Assembly (NCBI RefSeq): GCF_003182195.1
Contig: NZ_QGTM01000004.1
Location: 124,001-188,000, forward strand
Direction of reading: 5' to 3'
DNA length: 64,000 bases
Origin: Halomonas sp. A11-A
Lineage (GTDB): Bacteria > Pseudomonadota > Gammaproteobacteria > Pseudomonadales > Halomonadaceae
The notes beneath the pieces are model-generated. The model was given only the letters and a program-made list of their open reading frames with translations. It was not told where the DNA came from and did not search any database. Shown here in pieces: positions 19,457 to 29,166 of this stretch. Positions within the stretch are counted from its first letter, which is position 1. Each line of letters begins with the position of its first letter. The position numbers and the translations under genes are program-made.

Positions 19457-20410
19457 TTAAGCCGGGGCGCCGTAGCTCATCAGGCGCTCATAGCGGCGCG
19501 CCAGCAGCGCATCGGTATCCATCGCCTCGAGGCGCTCGAGGCTGGCCAGCAGCGCCTCCCTGACCCGCTCGGCGGTGGTGACCGGCTGGCGGTGGGCGCC
19601 GCCCAGCGGCTCCTCGATCAGGGTATCCACGAAGCCGAGCTCGCGAAGGCGCTCGGCGGTGACGCCCATGGCCTGGGCGGCGTCGGAGGCCTTGTCGGCA
19701 CTGCGCCACAGGATGGAGGCGCAGCCCTCGGGGGAGATCACCGAGTAGGTGGAGTACTGCAGCATGGCCAGCTCGTCACAGACGCCGATGGCCAGTGCCC
19801 CGCCGGAGCCGCCCTCGCCCACCACGGTGGCGATGATGGGCGTACGCAGGCGCGACATCACCGCCAGGTTGTAGGCGATGGCCTCGGACTGGCCGCGCTC
19901 CTCGGCATCGATGCCGGGATAGGCGCCGGGGGTGTCGATGAAGGTGAGCACCGGCATCCTGAAGCGCTCGGCCATCTCCATCAGCCGGCAGGCCTTGCGA
20001 TACCCCTCGGGGCGTGGCATGCCGAAGTTGCGGCGCACCTTCTCCTTCACGTCGCGGCCCTTCTGGTGGCCGATCACCATCACCGGGCGGCCGTCGAGGC
20101 GCGCCACGCCGCCGACGATGGCGGCATCATCGGCGAAGTGGCGGTCGCCGTGGAGCTCGTCGAAGTCGGTGAAGACGTGCTCCAGGTAGTCCAGGGTGTA
20201 GGGACGCAGGGGATGGCGGGAGAGCTGCGAGACCTGCCAGGGGGTGAGGTCCTTGAAGATGGACTCAGTGAGCTTGCGGCTCTTCTCCTGGAGGCGCTCG
20301 ATCTCGTCGCTGAGGTTGAGCTGGCTGTCGTTGCCGACCAGGCGCAGCTCCTCGATCTTGGCCTGGAGCTCGGCGATGGGCTGTTCGAAGTCGAGATAGT
20401 TGGGATTCAT
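19457..20410 (-). CDS. accA: Acetyl-CoA carboxylase carboxyltransferase subunit alpha
   Basis: 317 residues, the standard AccA length. Half of the carboxyltransferase that moves CO2 from biotin to acetyl-CoA to give malonyl-CoA. Starts [20 protein letters not shown]; the crotonase-fold core shows [19 protein letters not shown], the oxyanion glycines [12 protein letters not shown] and [12 protein letters not shown]. The beta subunit gene is not in the window. Lies after dnaE as in E. coli, separated from it by repeat copy 3. Confidence 0.98.
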   Translation of the reverse strand: MNPNYLDFEQPIAELQAKIEELRLVGNDSQLNLSDEIERLQEKSRKLTESIFKDLTPWQVSQLSRHPLRPYTLDYLEHVFTDFDELHGDRHFADDAAIVGGVARLDGRPVMVIGHQKGRDVKEKVRRNFGMPRPEGYRKACRLMEMAERFRMPVLTFIDTPGAYPGIDAEERGQSEAIAYNLAVMSRLRTPIIATVVGEGGSGGALAIGVCDELAMLQYSTYSVISPEGCASILWRSADKASDAAQAMGVTAERLRELGFVDTLIEEPLGGAHRQPVTTAERVREALLASLERLEAMDTDALLARRYERLMSYGAPA

Positions 20411-20540
20411 TGGCGAGTGGCCTTGTGGTGTTTCACCGCCGGCCCCCGTGGCGGGCAGCGGCGCGAAAAATGGGAAGTGGCTGGCATTATCGCACCCTCA
20501 ACGAGCGGCGCAAGGCGGCACAGGCTGGAGCGCCTTCGCT

Positions 20541-20666
20541 GAGGGGCGCCGGGGACAGGCCCCGGAACGCCGGACCGTCGAGGAGGCGCTGTGAACCCAT
20601 CCCTGGGCGCTACCGACGCCATCCCTGGCGTAGGACCTCCTCTTCGGCCTTCCCCCGGCGCCCCTC
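20541..20666 (+). repeat. Structured intergenic repeat, copy 3 (3' of dnaE)
   Basis: The longest-armed copy: GAGGGGCGCCGGGGACAGGC (20541-20560) pairs with GCCTTCCCCCGGCGCCCCTC (20647-20666) with two mismatches. Inside, GAGGAGG (20580-20586) pairs with CCTCCTC (20636-20642); then CCC-(ATCCCT)-GGG and ACGCC-(ATCCCT)-GGCGT. Ends 33 nt from the dnaE stop, on the accA side. Nothing else is seen in 20411-20699. Confidence 0.88.
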
Positions 20667-20699
20667 GCTGGCATGCGACAGACCGAAGCCGGCCGCCGG

Positions 20700-23600
20700 T
20701 TACCGATATTTCAGCCGCACCCCGTCCTGGCCCTGCACCTCGCGCAGGCGGATCAGCAGATCGTCGGTGGGCGAGACTTTCCAGGCGGCGTCGAGCTCCA
20801 GCCAGCCGGTGGCCTCGGCGTTGCGGTAGCGCAGGCGCACCGGCAGGCCATCGTCGTCGCGGTGGGGGTCGAGGCTCGCCCGCAGGGAGTCCACCAGCCG
20901 GCCGTTGATGGCCGCGCCGTCCAGGGAGAGCTCCACCGCCTGGCCGTAGCGGGTGCGCGCCGCCACCATGGGGGTGATCTCCTTGCCGCGCAGGCGCAGC
21001 CCGCCGGAGTAGTCGTCGGAGGAGACCTCCCCCTCGACGATCAGCACCTGGTCGGGTTCGAGCTGGCCGCGCAGCTGGTCATAGAGCTCGCCGAACAGCG
21101 ACGCCTCGATGCGCCCGGTGCGGTCGTCCAGGGTCAGGAAGGCCATGGTGTCGCCGCGCTTGGACTTCATGGTGCGCACCCCCACCACCAGGCCGGCGAC
21201 CCGCTGAGGCTCACGCGACGGCTTGAGGTCGCTGATGCGCGTCGAGACGAAGCGCTCGAGCTCCTTCTCGTACTCGTCGATGGGGTGACCGGTGAGGTAG
21301 AGCCCCAGGGTCTCCTTCTCGCCGGCCAACCGCTCCTTGTCGGTCCACTCGCGCACCCGACGATACTCGGCGTAGACGTCGCCGCCCTGGGCCTCCTCGT
21401 CGGCGAAGGCCTCGCCGAACATGTCGACCATGCCCAGGTTCTGGTTGGTCTGGGTCTGGGCGGCGGCCTTGAGGGCGTCATCCAGCGCCGCGGCCAGCAC
21501 GGCGCGGTTGGGGCCGAGGCTGTCCAGGGCGCCGGAGCGGATCAGCGCCTCCAGGGTGCGCTTGTTCATGCGCTTGGGGTCGACGCGGCGGCAGAAGTCG
21601 AAGAGATCCTTGAAGGGCCCCTCGGCCTCGCGGGCCTCGACGATGGCGCCGATGGGCCCCTCGCCCACGCCGCGGATGGCGCCGAGGCCGTAGACCACCC
21701 GGGCCTCGTCATCCACGGTGAACTTGTAGCCGCCGACGTTGACGTCAGGCGGAGTCACGGTGAGCCCGAGGTTGCGGCACTCCTCGATCAGCGGCACCAC
21801 CTTGTCGAGGTTGTCCATCTCGGTGGAGATCACCGCTGCCATGAACGGGCCAGGGTAATGAGCTTTTAACCAGGCCGTTTGATACGAGACCAGCGCATAG
21901 GCCGCCGAGTGAGACTTGTTGAAGCCGTAGCCGGCGAACTTCTCCACCAGGTCGAAGATGTTACCGGCGAGCTCCTTGTCGATGCCGTTGGCCGCACACC
22001 CCTCCATGAAGCCGGCGCGCTGCTTGGCCATCTCCTCGGGCTTCTTCTTGCCCATGGCGCGGCGCAGCATGTCGGCCTGGCCCAGGGTGTAGCCCGCCAG
22101 CACCTGGGCGATCTGCATCACCTGCTCCTGATAGAGGATGATGCCGTAGGTGGGCTCCAGCACCGGCTTGAGCCACTCGTGCTGGTAGTCCGGGTGCGGG
22201 TAGGAGATCTCGGACCGGCCGTGCTTGCGGTTGATGAAGTCGTCCACCATGCCCGACTGCAGCGGGCCGGGGCGGAACAGGGCCACCAGGGCGATCATGT
22301 CGTCCAGGGAGTCGGGCAGCAGGCGCTTGATCAGCTCCTTCATGCCGCGGGATTCGAGCTGGAACACCGCCGTGGTCTCGGCGCGCTTGAGCATCTCGAA
22401 GGTGGGGCCGTCATCCAGCGGGATGCTGTCGATATTCAGCGGCCCCTGCCCCTCCACCGCGCGCACCTTGTCGACCATCTCCAGCGCCCAGTCGATGATG
22501 GTCAGGGTGCGCAGGCCCAGGAAGTCGAACTTGACGAGCCCGGCCTCCTCGATGTCGTTCTTGTCGAACTGCACGACCAGTCCCGCGCCCTCCTCGTCGC
22601 ACAGCAGCGGCGAGAAGTCGGTGAGCTTGGTGGGGGCGATCACCACGCCGCCGGCGTGCTTGCCGGTGCCCCGGGTGATGCCCTCGAGCTTGAGCGCCAT
22701 CTCCCAGATCTCGGCGGCCTCGTCGTCGGCCTCGACGAACTCCTTCAGCGCCGGCTCCGCCTCGATCGCCTTGGCGAGCGTCATGCCCACCTCGAAGGGG
22801 ATCAGCTTGGAGAGCTTGTCGCCCAGCGAGTAGGGGCGCCCCTGGGCCCGGGCCACGTCGCGCACCACCGCCTTGGCGGCCATGGTGCCGAAGGTGACGA
22901 TCTGCGACACGGCGTTGCGGCCGTAGCGGTCGGCCACGTACTCGATGACCCGGTCGCGCTTCTCCATGCAGAAGTCGACGTCGAAGTCGGGCATCGAGAC
23001 CCGCTCGGGGTTCAAGAAGCGCTCGAAGAGCAGGTCGTAGCCGATGGGATCGAGGTCGGTGATCTTCTGGGCGTAGGCCACCAGGGAGCCGGCGCCGGAG
23101 CCCCGCCCCGGGCCCACCGGGACGTCGTTGTCCTTGGCCCACTGGATGAAGTCCATCACGATCAGGAAGTAGCCGGGGAACCCCATCTGGATGATGACAT
23201 CGAGCTCGAAGTCGAGCCGCTCCCGGTAGCGCCGGTCGATTTCGGCGTACTCGGCGCCGTCGCGGGGGTAGCGCTCGGCGGGGAACAGGAAGTCGAGGCG
23301 CTCGGTGAGGCCGTCGTGGGAGACCTTGCGAAAGAACTCGTCCTGGGTCATCCCCTCGGGGATCTCGAACTCGGGCAGGAAGATCTCGCCCAGGCGCACG
23401 TCCACGCTGCAGCGCGCGGCGATCATCACGCTGTTGGTAAGCGCCTCCGGGATGTCCGAGAAGAGCTCGGCCATCTCCTCGGGGCTCTTGAGGTACTGCT
23501 CCTCGGTGTACTTGCGCTCGCGGCGCGGGTCGTCCAGCGTCCGGCCCTCGCCGATGGCGACCCGGGTCTCGTGGGCCCAGAAGTCCTCCTTCTCGAGGAA

Positions 23601-24206
23601 GCGCACGTCGTTGGTGGCCACCACCGGGGTGCCGCTCTCCACGGCCAGCGCCACCGAGAGGTGCAGGCACTCCTCCTCCAGGGGGCGGCCGGTGCGGGTC
23701 AGCTCCAGGTAGAAACGCCCGGGGAAGGCGGCGTTCCACTCCTCGAGCAGCGCGCGGGCCTCGTCGCCGTGGTCGCTGAGCAAGTAGCGCCCCACCTCGC
23801 CGTCGCGTCCGCCGGAGAGGGCGATCAGCCCCTCGCTCTGGGCCAGCACCCACTCCCGCTTCAGCTCGGCGCGTCCCAGCCGCTGCCCCTCCATCCAGCC
23901 CCGGGAGATCAGCTCAGTAAGGTTGCGATAGCCCGTGTCGTTCATGGCCAGCAAAGTGAGCCGGTAGGGGTGCTCCTCATCGTGGGGATTGGCGAGCCAC
24001 AGGTCGGCACCGATGATCGGCTTGAGCCCCGCGCCCTGGGCGCCCTTGTAGAACTTCACTAGGCCGAAGAGGTTGGCCTCGTCGGTGACGGCCAGCGCCG
24101 GCATGCCCTGCTCCACCGCGGCCTTGACCAGCGGCTTGAGGCGCACCAGGCCGTCGACCAGGGAGTATTCGGTGTGGACGCGGAGATGAACGAAGGGCGT
24201 GGTCAT
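20700..24206 (-). CDS. dnaE: DNA polymerase III alpha subunit DnaE
   Basis: 1168 residues, full-length replicative polymerase (E. coli 1160). The PHP domain opens with [17 protein letters not shown]. The palm holds [20 protein letters not shown] and the catalytic aspartates [14 protein letters not shown] near 402-415. The fingers region includes [18 protein letters not shown], then [20 protein letters not shown], a helix-hairpin-helix segment and an OB fold ([17 protein letters not shown]) before the C-terminal tau-binding part. Lies between rnhB and accA in the conserved order; copies of the repeat flank it on both sides. Confidence 0.99.
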   Translation of the reverse strand: MTTPFVHLRVHTEYSLVDGLVRLKPLVKAAVEQGMPALAVTDEANLFGLVKFYKGAQGAGLKPIIGADLWLANPHDEEHPYRLTLLAMNDTGYRNLTELISRGWMEGQRLGRAELKREWVLAQSEGLIALSGGRDGEVGRYLLSDHGDEARALLEEWNAAFPGRFYLELTRTGRPLEEECLHLSVALAVESGTPVVATNDVRFLEKEDFWAHETRVAIGEGRTLDDPRRERKYTEEQYLKSPEEMAELFSDIPEALTNSVMIAARCSVDVRLGEIFLPEFEIPEGMTQDEFFRKVSHDGLTERLDFLFPAERYPRDGAEYAEIDRRYRERLDFELDVIIQMGFPGYFLIVMDFIQWAKDNDVPVGPGRGSGAGSLVAYAQKITDLDPIGYDLLFERFLNPERVSMPDFDVDFCMEKRDRVIEYVADRYGRNAVSQIVTFGTMAAKAVVRDVARAQGRPYSLGDKLSKLIPFEVGMTLAKAIEAEPALKEFVEADDEAAEIWEMALKLEGITRGTGKHAGGVVIAPTKLTDFSPLLCDEEGAGLVVQFDKNDIEEAGLVKFDFLGLRTLTIIDWALEMVDKVRAVEGQGPLNIDSIPLDDGPTFEMLKRAETTAVFQLESRGMKELIKRLLPDSLDDMIALVALFRPGPLQSGMVDDFINRKHGRSEISYPHPDYQHEWLKPVLEPTYGIILYQEQVMQIAQVLAGYTLGQADMLRRAMGKKKPEEMAKQRAGFMEGCAANGIDKELAGNIFDLVEKFAGYGFNKSHSAAYALVSYQTAWLKAHYPGPFMAAVISTEMDNLDKVVPLIEECRNLGLTVTPPDVNVGGYKFTVDDEARVVYGLGAIRGVGEGPIGAIVEAREAEGPFKDLFDFCRRVDPKRMNKRTLEALIRSGALDSLGPNRAVLAAALDDALKAAAQTQTNQNLGMVDMFGEAFADEEAQGGDVYAEYRRVREWTDKERLAGEKETLGLYLTGHPIDEYEKELERFVSTRISDLKPSREPQRVAGLVVGVRTMKSKRGDTMAFLTLDDRTGRIEASLFGELYDQLRGQLEPDQVLIVEGEVSSDDYSGGLRLRGKEITPMVAARTRYGQAVELSLDGAAINGRLVDSLRASLDPHRDDDGLPVRLRYRNAEATGWLELDAAWKVSPTDDLLIRLREVQGQDGVRLKYR

Positions 24207-24277
24207 AGGGGGCTCGGGGCTTGGCGGTGAATAGTCATTGCAGGAAGCGCGAGGCTATCCCTGCAGTATCGCTCGGA

Positions 24278-24380
24278 GCTGACCCGGCGACAGGTCTATG
24301 CGGGGGCGCTGTGAATACTTCCCTGTACGCTACTTTTGCCATCCATGGCAAAAGACCCCCGCGACGACCTATCCCCGGCG
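24278..24380 (+). repeat. Structured intergenic repeat, copy 4 (3' of rnhB)
   Basis: Most informative for covariation. Inner closing stem GCGGGGG/CCCCCGC; hairpin 1 TAC-(TTCCCT)-GTA instead of CCC/GGG; hairpin 2 CTTTTGCC-(ATCCAT)-GGCAAAAG, a stem largely changed to A-T yet fully paired. Begins 30 nt beyond the rnhB stop on that strand. No gene in the remaining gap to dnaE. Confidence 0.88.
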
Positions 24381-24409
24381 CTCCTCGCTCTCGATGGCGA
24401 CTCGCTGGC

Positions 24410-25036
24410 CTAGAACAGCGCCAGCTGGCGCTTGACCGGAGCGAAGGAGCGGCGGTGCTCCGGCAGCGCACCGAGGCGCTCCAGGGCGGCCAGGTGCTCC
24501 CGGGTCGGGTAGCCCTTGTGGCGGGCGAAGCCGTAGTCGGGATGCCGGGCGTCGAGGGCCCGCATCTGGGCATCCCGGGCCACCTTGGCGAGTATCGAGG
24601 CGGCGGCGATGGCGGGGTGGCGGGCGTCCCCCTTGACCACCGCCTGTCCCGGCAGATGATGCCCGGGCAGACGATTGCCGTCCACCAGCAGGTACTCCGC
24701 CGCCGGGACCAGGGCATCGATGGCCCGGCGCATGGCCAGGTGGGTGGCGTGATAGATGTTGAGCGCGTCCACCTCGGCGGGGCTGGCCTCGGCCACGGCG
24801 AAGGCCAGGGCGCGTTCGCGGATCTCGACGTCCAGCGCCTCGCGGCGCCTGGCGGAGAGCGCCTTGGAGTCGGTGAGCCCCTCGATCGGGCGCGCCGGGT
24901 CGAGGATCACCGCGGCGGCCACCACCGCCCCCACCAGGGGGCCGCGGCCCACCTCGTCGACACCGGCCAGGCGCTCGCCGCGGTAGTTCACTACCAGCGG
25001 AGGCAGCTCGGCGGCCTTCGCCCTTGCCGAGGTCAC
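24410..25036 (-). CDS. rnhB: Ribonuclease HII
   Basis: 208 residues. Removes ribonucleotides and RNA from RNA-DNA hybrids. The catalytic acidic residues are in [21 protein letters not shown] (Asp-Glu pair), [11 protein letters not shown] and the C-terminal [15 protein letters not shown]. The start is GTG at 25036, overlapping the lpxB stop as GTGA; no ATG is available nearby. Position between lpxB and dnaE is conserved. Confidence 0.96.
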   Translation of the reverse strand: MTSARAKAAELPPLVVNYRGERLAGVDEVGRGPLVGAVVAAAVILDPARPIEGLTDSKALSARRREALDVEIRERALAFAVAEASPAEVDALNIYHATHLAMRRAIDALVPAAEYLLVDGNRLPGHHLPGQAVVKGDARHPAIAAASILAKVARDAQMRALDARHPDYGFARHKGYPTREHLAALERLGALPEHRRSFAPVKRQLALF

Positions 25037-26247
25037 GATGCCGCCTCCCCGGCCCGCTCCGGGGCGACGCTCTCCGGCAGAGGTTCGCCCGCCACCAGCG
25101 CCTCGATGGCCTCAGCCGCCCGGCGGCTGGCGTCGCGCTGCAGGCCTTCGTGCATCACGGCGAAGCGCGCCTCCAGGACGGCGCGCCCCGGGGCATCGTC
25201 GAGCAGCGCGCCGAGCCGGGCGGCGATCGCCTCGGGGCTCGCCGCCTCCTGGATCAGCTCCGGGACCAGGCTCTCCCGGGCGATCAGGTTGGGCAGCGAG
25301 ACCCACTCGGTCTTGACCAGGCGCCGGGCGAGCCAGTGGGTCGCCGGCGCCATCCGGTAGGCCACCAGCATCGGGCGGTGGCAGAGCATCGCCTCGAGCG
25401 CCGCGGTGCCGGAGGCGAGCAGCACGGCGTCACTGGCCACCATCGCCTCCCGGGCCTGGCCGTCGAGCAGGGTCAGCCGCTCGGCAAGCCCGGGGTGGCC
25501 GGCCAGCAGCGCCGCGAGCTCCTCACGGCGCCTTGGCGTGGCCGCCGGCATCACCAGGTGCAGGCCCGGGCGCGCCGCACAGAGCCGTTCGGCGGCGGCG
25601 AGAAAGGTCTCGCCGAGAAAGCGGATCTCGTTGGCGCGGGAGCCGGGCAGCAGCGCCAGCACCTCGCCCTCGCCGGGCAGGCCCAGGGCGGCGCGCATGG
25701 CGGCCCGGTCGTTCTCGAGGGGCAGCTCGTCGGCCAGCGGGTGGCCGACGAAGGCCACCGGCACCCGGTGGCGGGCGTAGAAGGCGGCCTCGAAGGGCAG
25801 GAAGGTGAGCATGGCATCCACGGACTTCGCGATGCCCTTGACCCGCCCCTGGCGCCAGGCCCACACGGAGGGGCTGACGTAGTGGGCGGTGGTCAGGCCC
25901 GCCTCGCGCAGCTGCCGCTCCAGGCCCAGGTTGAAGTCCGGGGCGTCGATGCCAACCATGATGTCCGGCTGCCAGGCCAGGGCATCGGCCCTGAGGGTGC
26001 GACGCACCCGGATCAGCCTGGGCAGGTGCTTGAGCACCTCGACGAGGCCCATCACCGAGAGGGCCTCCAGGGGGAAGCGGCTGTCGATCCCCTCACGGAG
26101 CATGCGCGGGCCGCCGATGCCGCGGAACTCGACGCTGGGATGACGAGCCCTGAGGGCGCGCATCAGGCCGGCGCCGAGGATGTCGCCGGAGAGCTCACCG
26201 GCGACCAGGTAGACTCGCCGCACCGCCCGCCGCTCGGCCGTGGCCAT
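25033..26247 (-). CDS. lpxB: Lipid-A-disaccharide synthase LpxB
   Basis: 404 residues. Peripheral membrane glycosyltransferase (GT19) joining UDP-diacylglucosamine and lipid X into the lipid A disaccharide. N-terminal [18 protein letters not shown], then [39 protein letters not shown] and [20 protein letters not shown] are all typical. The ATG at 26247 lies 2 nt after the lpxA stop. Part of lpxD-fabZ-lpxA-lpxB-rnhB. Confidence 0.97.
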   Translation of the reverse strand: MATAERRAVRRVYLVAGELSGDILGAGLMRALRARHPSVEFRGIGGPRMLREGIDSRFPLEALSVMGLVEVLKHLPRLIRVRRTLRADALAWQPDIMVGIDAPDFNLGLERQLREAGLTTAHYVSPSVWAWRQGRVKGIAKSVDAMLTFLPFEAAFYARHRVPVAFVGHPLADELPLENDRAAMRAALGLPGEGEVLALLPGSRANEIRFLGETFLAAAERLCAARPGLHLVMPAATPRRREELAALLAGHPGLAERLTLLDGQAREAMVASDAVLLASGTAALEAMLCHRPMLVAYRMAPATHWLARRLVKTEWVSLPNLIARESLVPELIQEAASPEAIAARLGALLDDAPGRAVLEARFAVMHEGLQRDASRRAAEAIEALVAGEPLPESVAPERAGEAAS

Positions 26248-26249
26248 GA

Positions 26250-27017
26250 TCAGCGGATGATGCCGCGGGTCGACGCCTCGATGGAGGCGGCAAAGGTCTC
26301 GGTCTCGGCCAGGGCGAAGCGCGTGCGGATCTCGGCCAGCGCCTGCTCCACGGTGAGCCCCTGGCGATAGACCAGCTTGTAGGCCTCGCCGAGGGCCCGG
26401 AGGGCCTCCTTCGAGAAGCCGCGACGCTTGAGCCCCACCAGGTTGAGGCCATGGACCTGGGCCGGGTTGCCGTTGATCATCACGTAGGCCGGGGTGTCCT
26501 TGGTGATGATGGAGCCGCCGCCGGCCATGGCGTGGGTGCCGAAGTGGCAGAACTGGTGCACCGCGGAGAGCCCGCCGAGGATGGCGAAGTCCCCCAGCTT
26601 GACGTGGCCCGCCAGGGTCACCTGGTTGGCCAGGATGCAGTCGTTGCCGATCACGCAGTCGTGGCCCACGTGCGCATAGGCCATGAAGAGGTTGCGCGAG
26701 CCGATGGTGGTCTCGCCGCGGTCCTGGACGGTGCCGCGATGCAGGGTCACCCCCTCGCGGATCACGTTGTCGTCGCCCATCACCAGCCGGGTGGGCTCTC
26801 CGGCGTACTTCTTGTCCTGGCAATCCTCGCCCACCGAGGCGAACTGGAAGATGCGCGTGCGCGCCCCCAGCACCGTGGGCCCCTTGATCACCACATGGGA
26901 ACCGATCCGGCTACCGGGGCCGATCTCCACGTCGGGCCCGATCACCGTGAAGGGGCCCACCTCGACGTCATCGGCGAGGCGCGCGGCGGGGTCGACGAGG
27001 GCAGTGGGGTGAATCAA
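26250..27017 (-). CDS. lpxA: UDP-N-acetylglucosamine O-acyltransferase LpxA
   Basis: 255 residues. First step of lipid A synthesis: moves a 3-hydroxyacyl chain from acyl carrier protein to UDP-GlcNAc. Imperfect hexapeptide repeats of the left-handed beta helix run through the N-terminal two thirds ([21 protein letters not shown]); the catalytic His is in [11 protein letters not shown], shown here as AYAHVGHDC. The start is TTG at 27017, overlapping the fabZ stop as TTGA, with AGGAAGG upstream; homologues start at the same residue ([10 protein letters not shown]). Confidence 0.96.
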   Translation of the reverse strand: MIHPTALVDPAARLADDVEVGPFTVIGPDVEIGPGSRIGSHVVIKGPTVLGARTRIFQFASVGEDCQDKKYAGEPTRLVMGDDNVIREGVTLHRGTVQDRGETTIGSRNLFMAYAHVGHDCVIGNDCILANQVTLAGHVKLGDFAILGGLSAVHQFCHFGTHAMAGGGSIITKDTPAYVMINGNPAQVHGLNLVGLKRRGFSKEALRALGEAYKLVYRQGLTVEQALAEIRTRFALAETETFAASIEASTRGIIR

Positions 27018-27457
27018 GCGACCTTCCTCTCGGCACAGATGATCTCGGCCTCGCAGGCCAGCTCGCCGTCGACGGTGGCCTTGCAGGCAAACTTCCAGAT
27101 GCCGCGCTTCTCGCGGATCACGTCGGCGCGCAGCTGCAGCCGGTCACCGGGCATCACCGGGCGCTTGAAGCGCACGTTGTCGCTGCCCACCAGGTAGTAG
27201 ACATAGCCGTCGGCGGGCAGCTTGTTGACGGTCTTGAAGCCGAGGATGCCACAGGCCTGGGCCAGCGCCTCCACCACCAGCACGCCGGGCATGATGGGGT
27301 GATGGGGAAAGTGGCCATTGAAGAACGGCTCGTTGATGCTGACATTCTTGTAGGCGACGATGGATTCGCCGAGGTTCAGCTCAGTGACCCTGTCCACCAG
27401 CAGAAAGGGGTAGCGGTGGGGCAGATAGTCTCGAATCTCGTTGATGTCCATTACCAT
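27014..27457 (-). CDS. fabZ: 3-hydroxyacyl-ACP dehydratase FabZ
   Basis: 147 residues. Hot-dog fold dehydratase of fatty acid elongation. [11 protein letters not shown] and [22 protein letters not shown] (core [14 protein letters not shown]) hold the catalytic His, with the Glu of VVEALAQ. I chose the ATG at 27457 (AGAGG 8 nt upstream); an ATG at 27451 and a GTG at 27463 are alternatives. It competes with LpxA for 3-hydroxyacyl-ACP, and the two genes overlap by 4 nt. Confidence 0.96.
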   Translation of the reverse strand: MVMDINEIRDYLPHRYPFLLVDRVTELNLGESIVAYKNVSINEPFFNGHFPHHPIMPGVLVVEALAQACGILGFKTVNKLPADGYVYYLVGSDNVRFKRPVMPGDRLQLRADVIREKRGIWKFACKATVDGELACEAEIICAERKVA

Positions 27458-27484
27458 CGTCACAACCTCTGAAGTGTCGGAAGC

Positions 27485-27527
27485 CCCGCCGTCCCGGCGG
27501 GTGCGAGCCGACGGCGCAGGCCGTCGG
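27485..27527 (-). other. Two GC hairpins between lpxD and fabZ
   Basis: CCCGCCG-TCC-CGGCGGG (27485-27501) and CCGACGGC-GCAG-GCCGTCGG (27508-27527) are perfect stems in the 105-nt gap between lpxD and fabZ. No T tract follows, so they are more likely processing or stability elements than terminators. Confidence 0.6.
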
Positions 27528-27562
27528 ACAGACGGAGGATTATAGCGCCCCGGGCGCGGCCC

Positions 27563-28600
27563 TCAACCGTCACGCCCCTTCTCGAGACGCGAGAGCCGCT
27601 TGGCGATGTCGTCGAGCTGCTTGAAGCGCACCGCGTTCTTGCGCCACTGGGCGTTCTTCATGGTGCCGGTGCCGGAGGAGTAGACCCCGGGCTCGGTGAT
27701 GGAGTTGGTCACCAGGCTCATGCCGGTGACCTGGACCCCGTCGCAGATCGTCAGGTGGCCGGAGAGCCCCACGCCACCGCCCAGCATGCAGTGCCTGCCT
27801 ACCTTGGTGGAGCCGGCGATGCCCACGCAGCCGGCCAGGGCGCTATGGTCGCCGATCTGCACGTTGTGGGCGATCTGCACCTGACTGTCGATCTTGACGT
27901 CGTGGCCGATGACGGTGTCGCCGAGAGCACCGCGGTCGATGCTCGAACAGCTGCCCACCTCGACGTCATCGCCCAACACCACGCCGCCGAGCTGGGCGAT
28001 CTTGTGCCAGCGCGTCCCGTCGTGGGCGAAGCCGAAGCCGTCGCCGCCGATCACGCAGCCGCTGTGCAGGATGGCGCGCTTGCCCACCACCACGCCGTGG
28101 CAGACGGTGGTGTTGGCGTGGAGCCGGGAGCCGGCACCGATGACGCTGTCGGCCCCCACCACGGCGCCGGGGCCGACGATCACGTCGTCGCCCAGGGTCA
28201 CGCCCGCCTCGATCACGGCGTTGGGCCCGATCTCGACCCGCTCGCCCAGCCTCGCGGAGGGATCCACCGCCGCCGAGGCGTGCACCCCGGCGGGCTCGCG
28301 CCCCGCCAGGGGGTCGAAGAGACGAGAGAGCGCCGCATAGCCCAGATAGGGGTTGTCGAGCTCCAGGCGCGCCGTGGGGCAGGTTTCGCCGTGTTGGGGG
28401 TGTAGCAGCACCGCCGCGGCCCGGGTCTCCGGCAGGTCCTTGAGATAGGCGCGGTTGGCCAGGAAGGCCATCTGATCCGGGCCTGCCTCCCTGAGGGTGG
28501 CCAGCCCACTGACCCGGCGGTCGGCGTCACCGACCAGCCGGGCGCCCAGGCGCTCGGCGATGTCGGCAAGGGTGAGGGTCGGGGTGTCGCGTCGGGTCAT
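27563..28600 (-). CDS. lpxD: UDP-3-O-acylglucosamine N-acyltransferase LpxD
   Basis: 345 residues. Third step of lipid A synthesis. An N-terminal uridine-binding domain (TLADIAERLGARLVGD; DQMAFLANRAYLKDL) precedes a long left-handed beta helix with hexapeptide repeats; the catalytic His lies around VQIAHNVQIGDHSALAG, followed by the C-terminal helix. ATG at 28600. Follows skp by 23 nt as in the conserved bamA-skp-lpxD order. Confidence 0.97.
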   Translation of the reverse strand: MTRRDTPTLTLADIAERLGARLVGDADRRVSGLATLREAGPDQMAFLANRAYLKDLPETRAAAVLLHPQHGETCPTARLELDNPYLGYAALSRLFDPLAGREPAGVHASAAVDPSARLGERVEIGPNAVIEAGVTLGDDVIVGPGAVVGADSVIGAGSRLHANTTVCHGVVVGKRAILHSGCVIGGDGFGFAHDGTRWHKIAQLGGVVLGDDVEVGSCSSIDRGALGDTVIGHDVKIDSQVQIAHNVQIGDHSALAGCVGIAGSTKVGRHCMLGGGVGLSGHLTICDGVQVTGMSLVTNSITEPGVYSSGTGTMKNAQWRKNAVRFKQLDDIAKRLSRLEKGRDG

Positions 28601-28623
28601 GGCTTGGGTCCGCTGGTGCCGGC

Positions 28624-29106
28624 TCAGAACAGGGAGTTGAGGATCTGGGTCACTTCGCCGGTCAGGTCGGGCAGATCCTGGTTGGCGTGCAGCACGCCCT
28701 GGGGCTCGACGAGCACATCGATGCCGTGGCGAGCGATCACCTGCTCGACGGCCTGCTCGAGCCGCGACTCGGCATTGCTCAGGAAGCGCTGCTCGGCCTC
28801 CTGCTGGGCCTGCATCATCTCGCCGACCAGGCGGTTGAGCTCGGACGCCTTGCGGTTGGCCTCCTGGCGCTCACTGTCGGTGAGGCTGCTGGCGCGCTGC
28901 TGCAGCTGGGAGAGCTCCTGGTCCAGCGCCTGGGCCTGGCGCTGCTGGCTGCCGATGCGGCTCTCCAGCTCGCTCATGGAACGCTGGGCGGCATCGGTCT
29001 GCATCAGCGCCCGGCGCCAGTCCAGCACGGCCACCTCGGCGGCCTGGGCGGGCAGGGCCAGGGCGGCCAGCAGTACGAGACTCAGGGCAGCGGTCAATCT
29101 ACGCAT
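28624..29106 (-). CDS. skp: Periplasmic chaperone Skp/OmpH
   Basis: 160 residues. A clear signal peptide (MRRLTAALSLVLLAALALPAQA, given in part) precedes AEVAVLDWRRALMQTDA. The middle is a long Gln/Glu/Arg-rich coiled coil forming the jellyfish tentacles that hold unfolded outer membrane proteins. AAGGAG is 7 nt before the ATG. Sits directly after bamA, the machine it feeds. Confidence 0.95.
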   Translation of the reverse strand: MRRLTAALSLVLLAALALPAQAAEVAVLDWRRALMQTDAAQRSMSELESRIGSQQRQAQALDQELSQLQQRASSLTDSERQEANRKASELNRLVGEMMQAQQEAEQRFLSNAESRLEQAVEQVIARHGIDVLVEPQGVLHANQDLPDLTGEVTQILNSLF

Positions 29107-29120
29107 GTCGAACTCCTTGA

Positions 29121-29142
29121 CGGGCCGCCGCGTGGCGGCCCG
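29121..29142 (-). other. GC hairpin between bamA and skp
   Basis: CGGGCCGCC-GCGT-GGCGGCCCG, a perfect 9-bp stem with tetraloop in the 60-nt gap. No T tract. Similar to GGCCGCC-CTCCT-GGCGGCC between frr and uppS (35984-36002). Confidence 0.65.
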
Positions 29143-29166
29143 GCGTTGCTCAGGGGCTGGCCGGAA

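Noticed and set aside
20591-20908. Short frames beginning [13 protein letters not shown] at several intergenic sites
   Set aside because: They are the chance translation of the structured repeat (copies 1, 2 and 3), not a protein family. The frame breaks or changes in copies 4-7 where the hairpin stems covary.
24278-24380. Repeat copies as remnants of an insertion sequence
   Set aside because: They are too short, encode nothing, keep compensated base pairing and show no target duplications that I can see. A REP- or MITE-like origin remains possible.
27485-27527. lpxD/fabZ hairpins as intrinsic terminators
   Set aside because: Stems are good but neither is followed by T residues, and the genes downstream are essential parts of the same conserved cluster.
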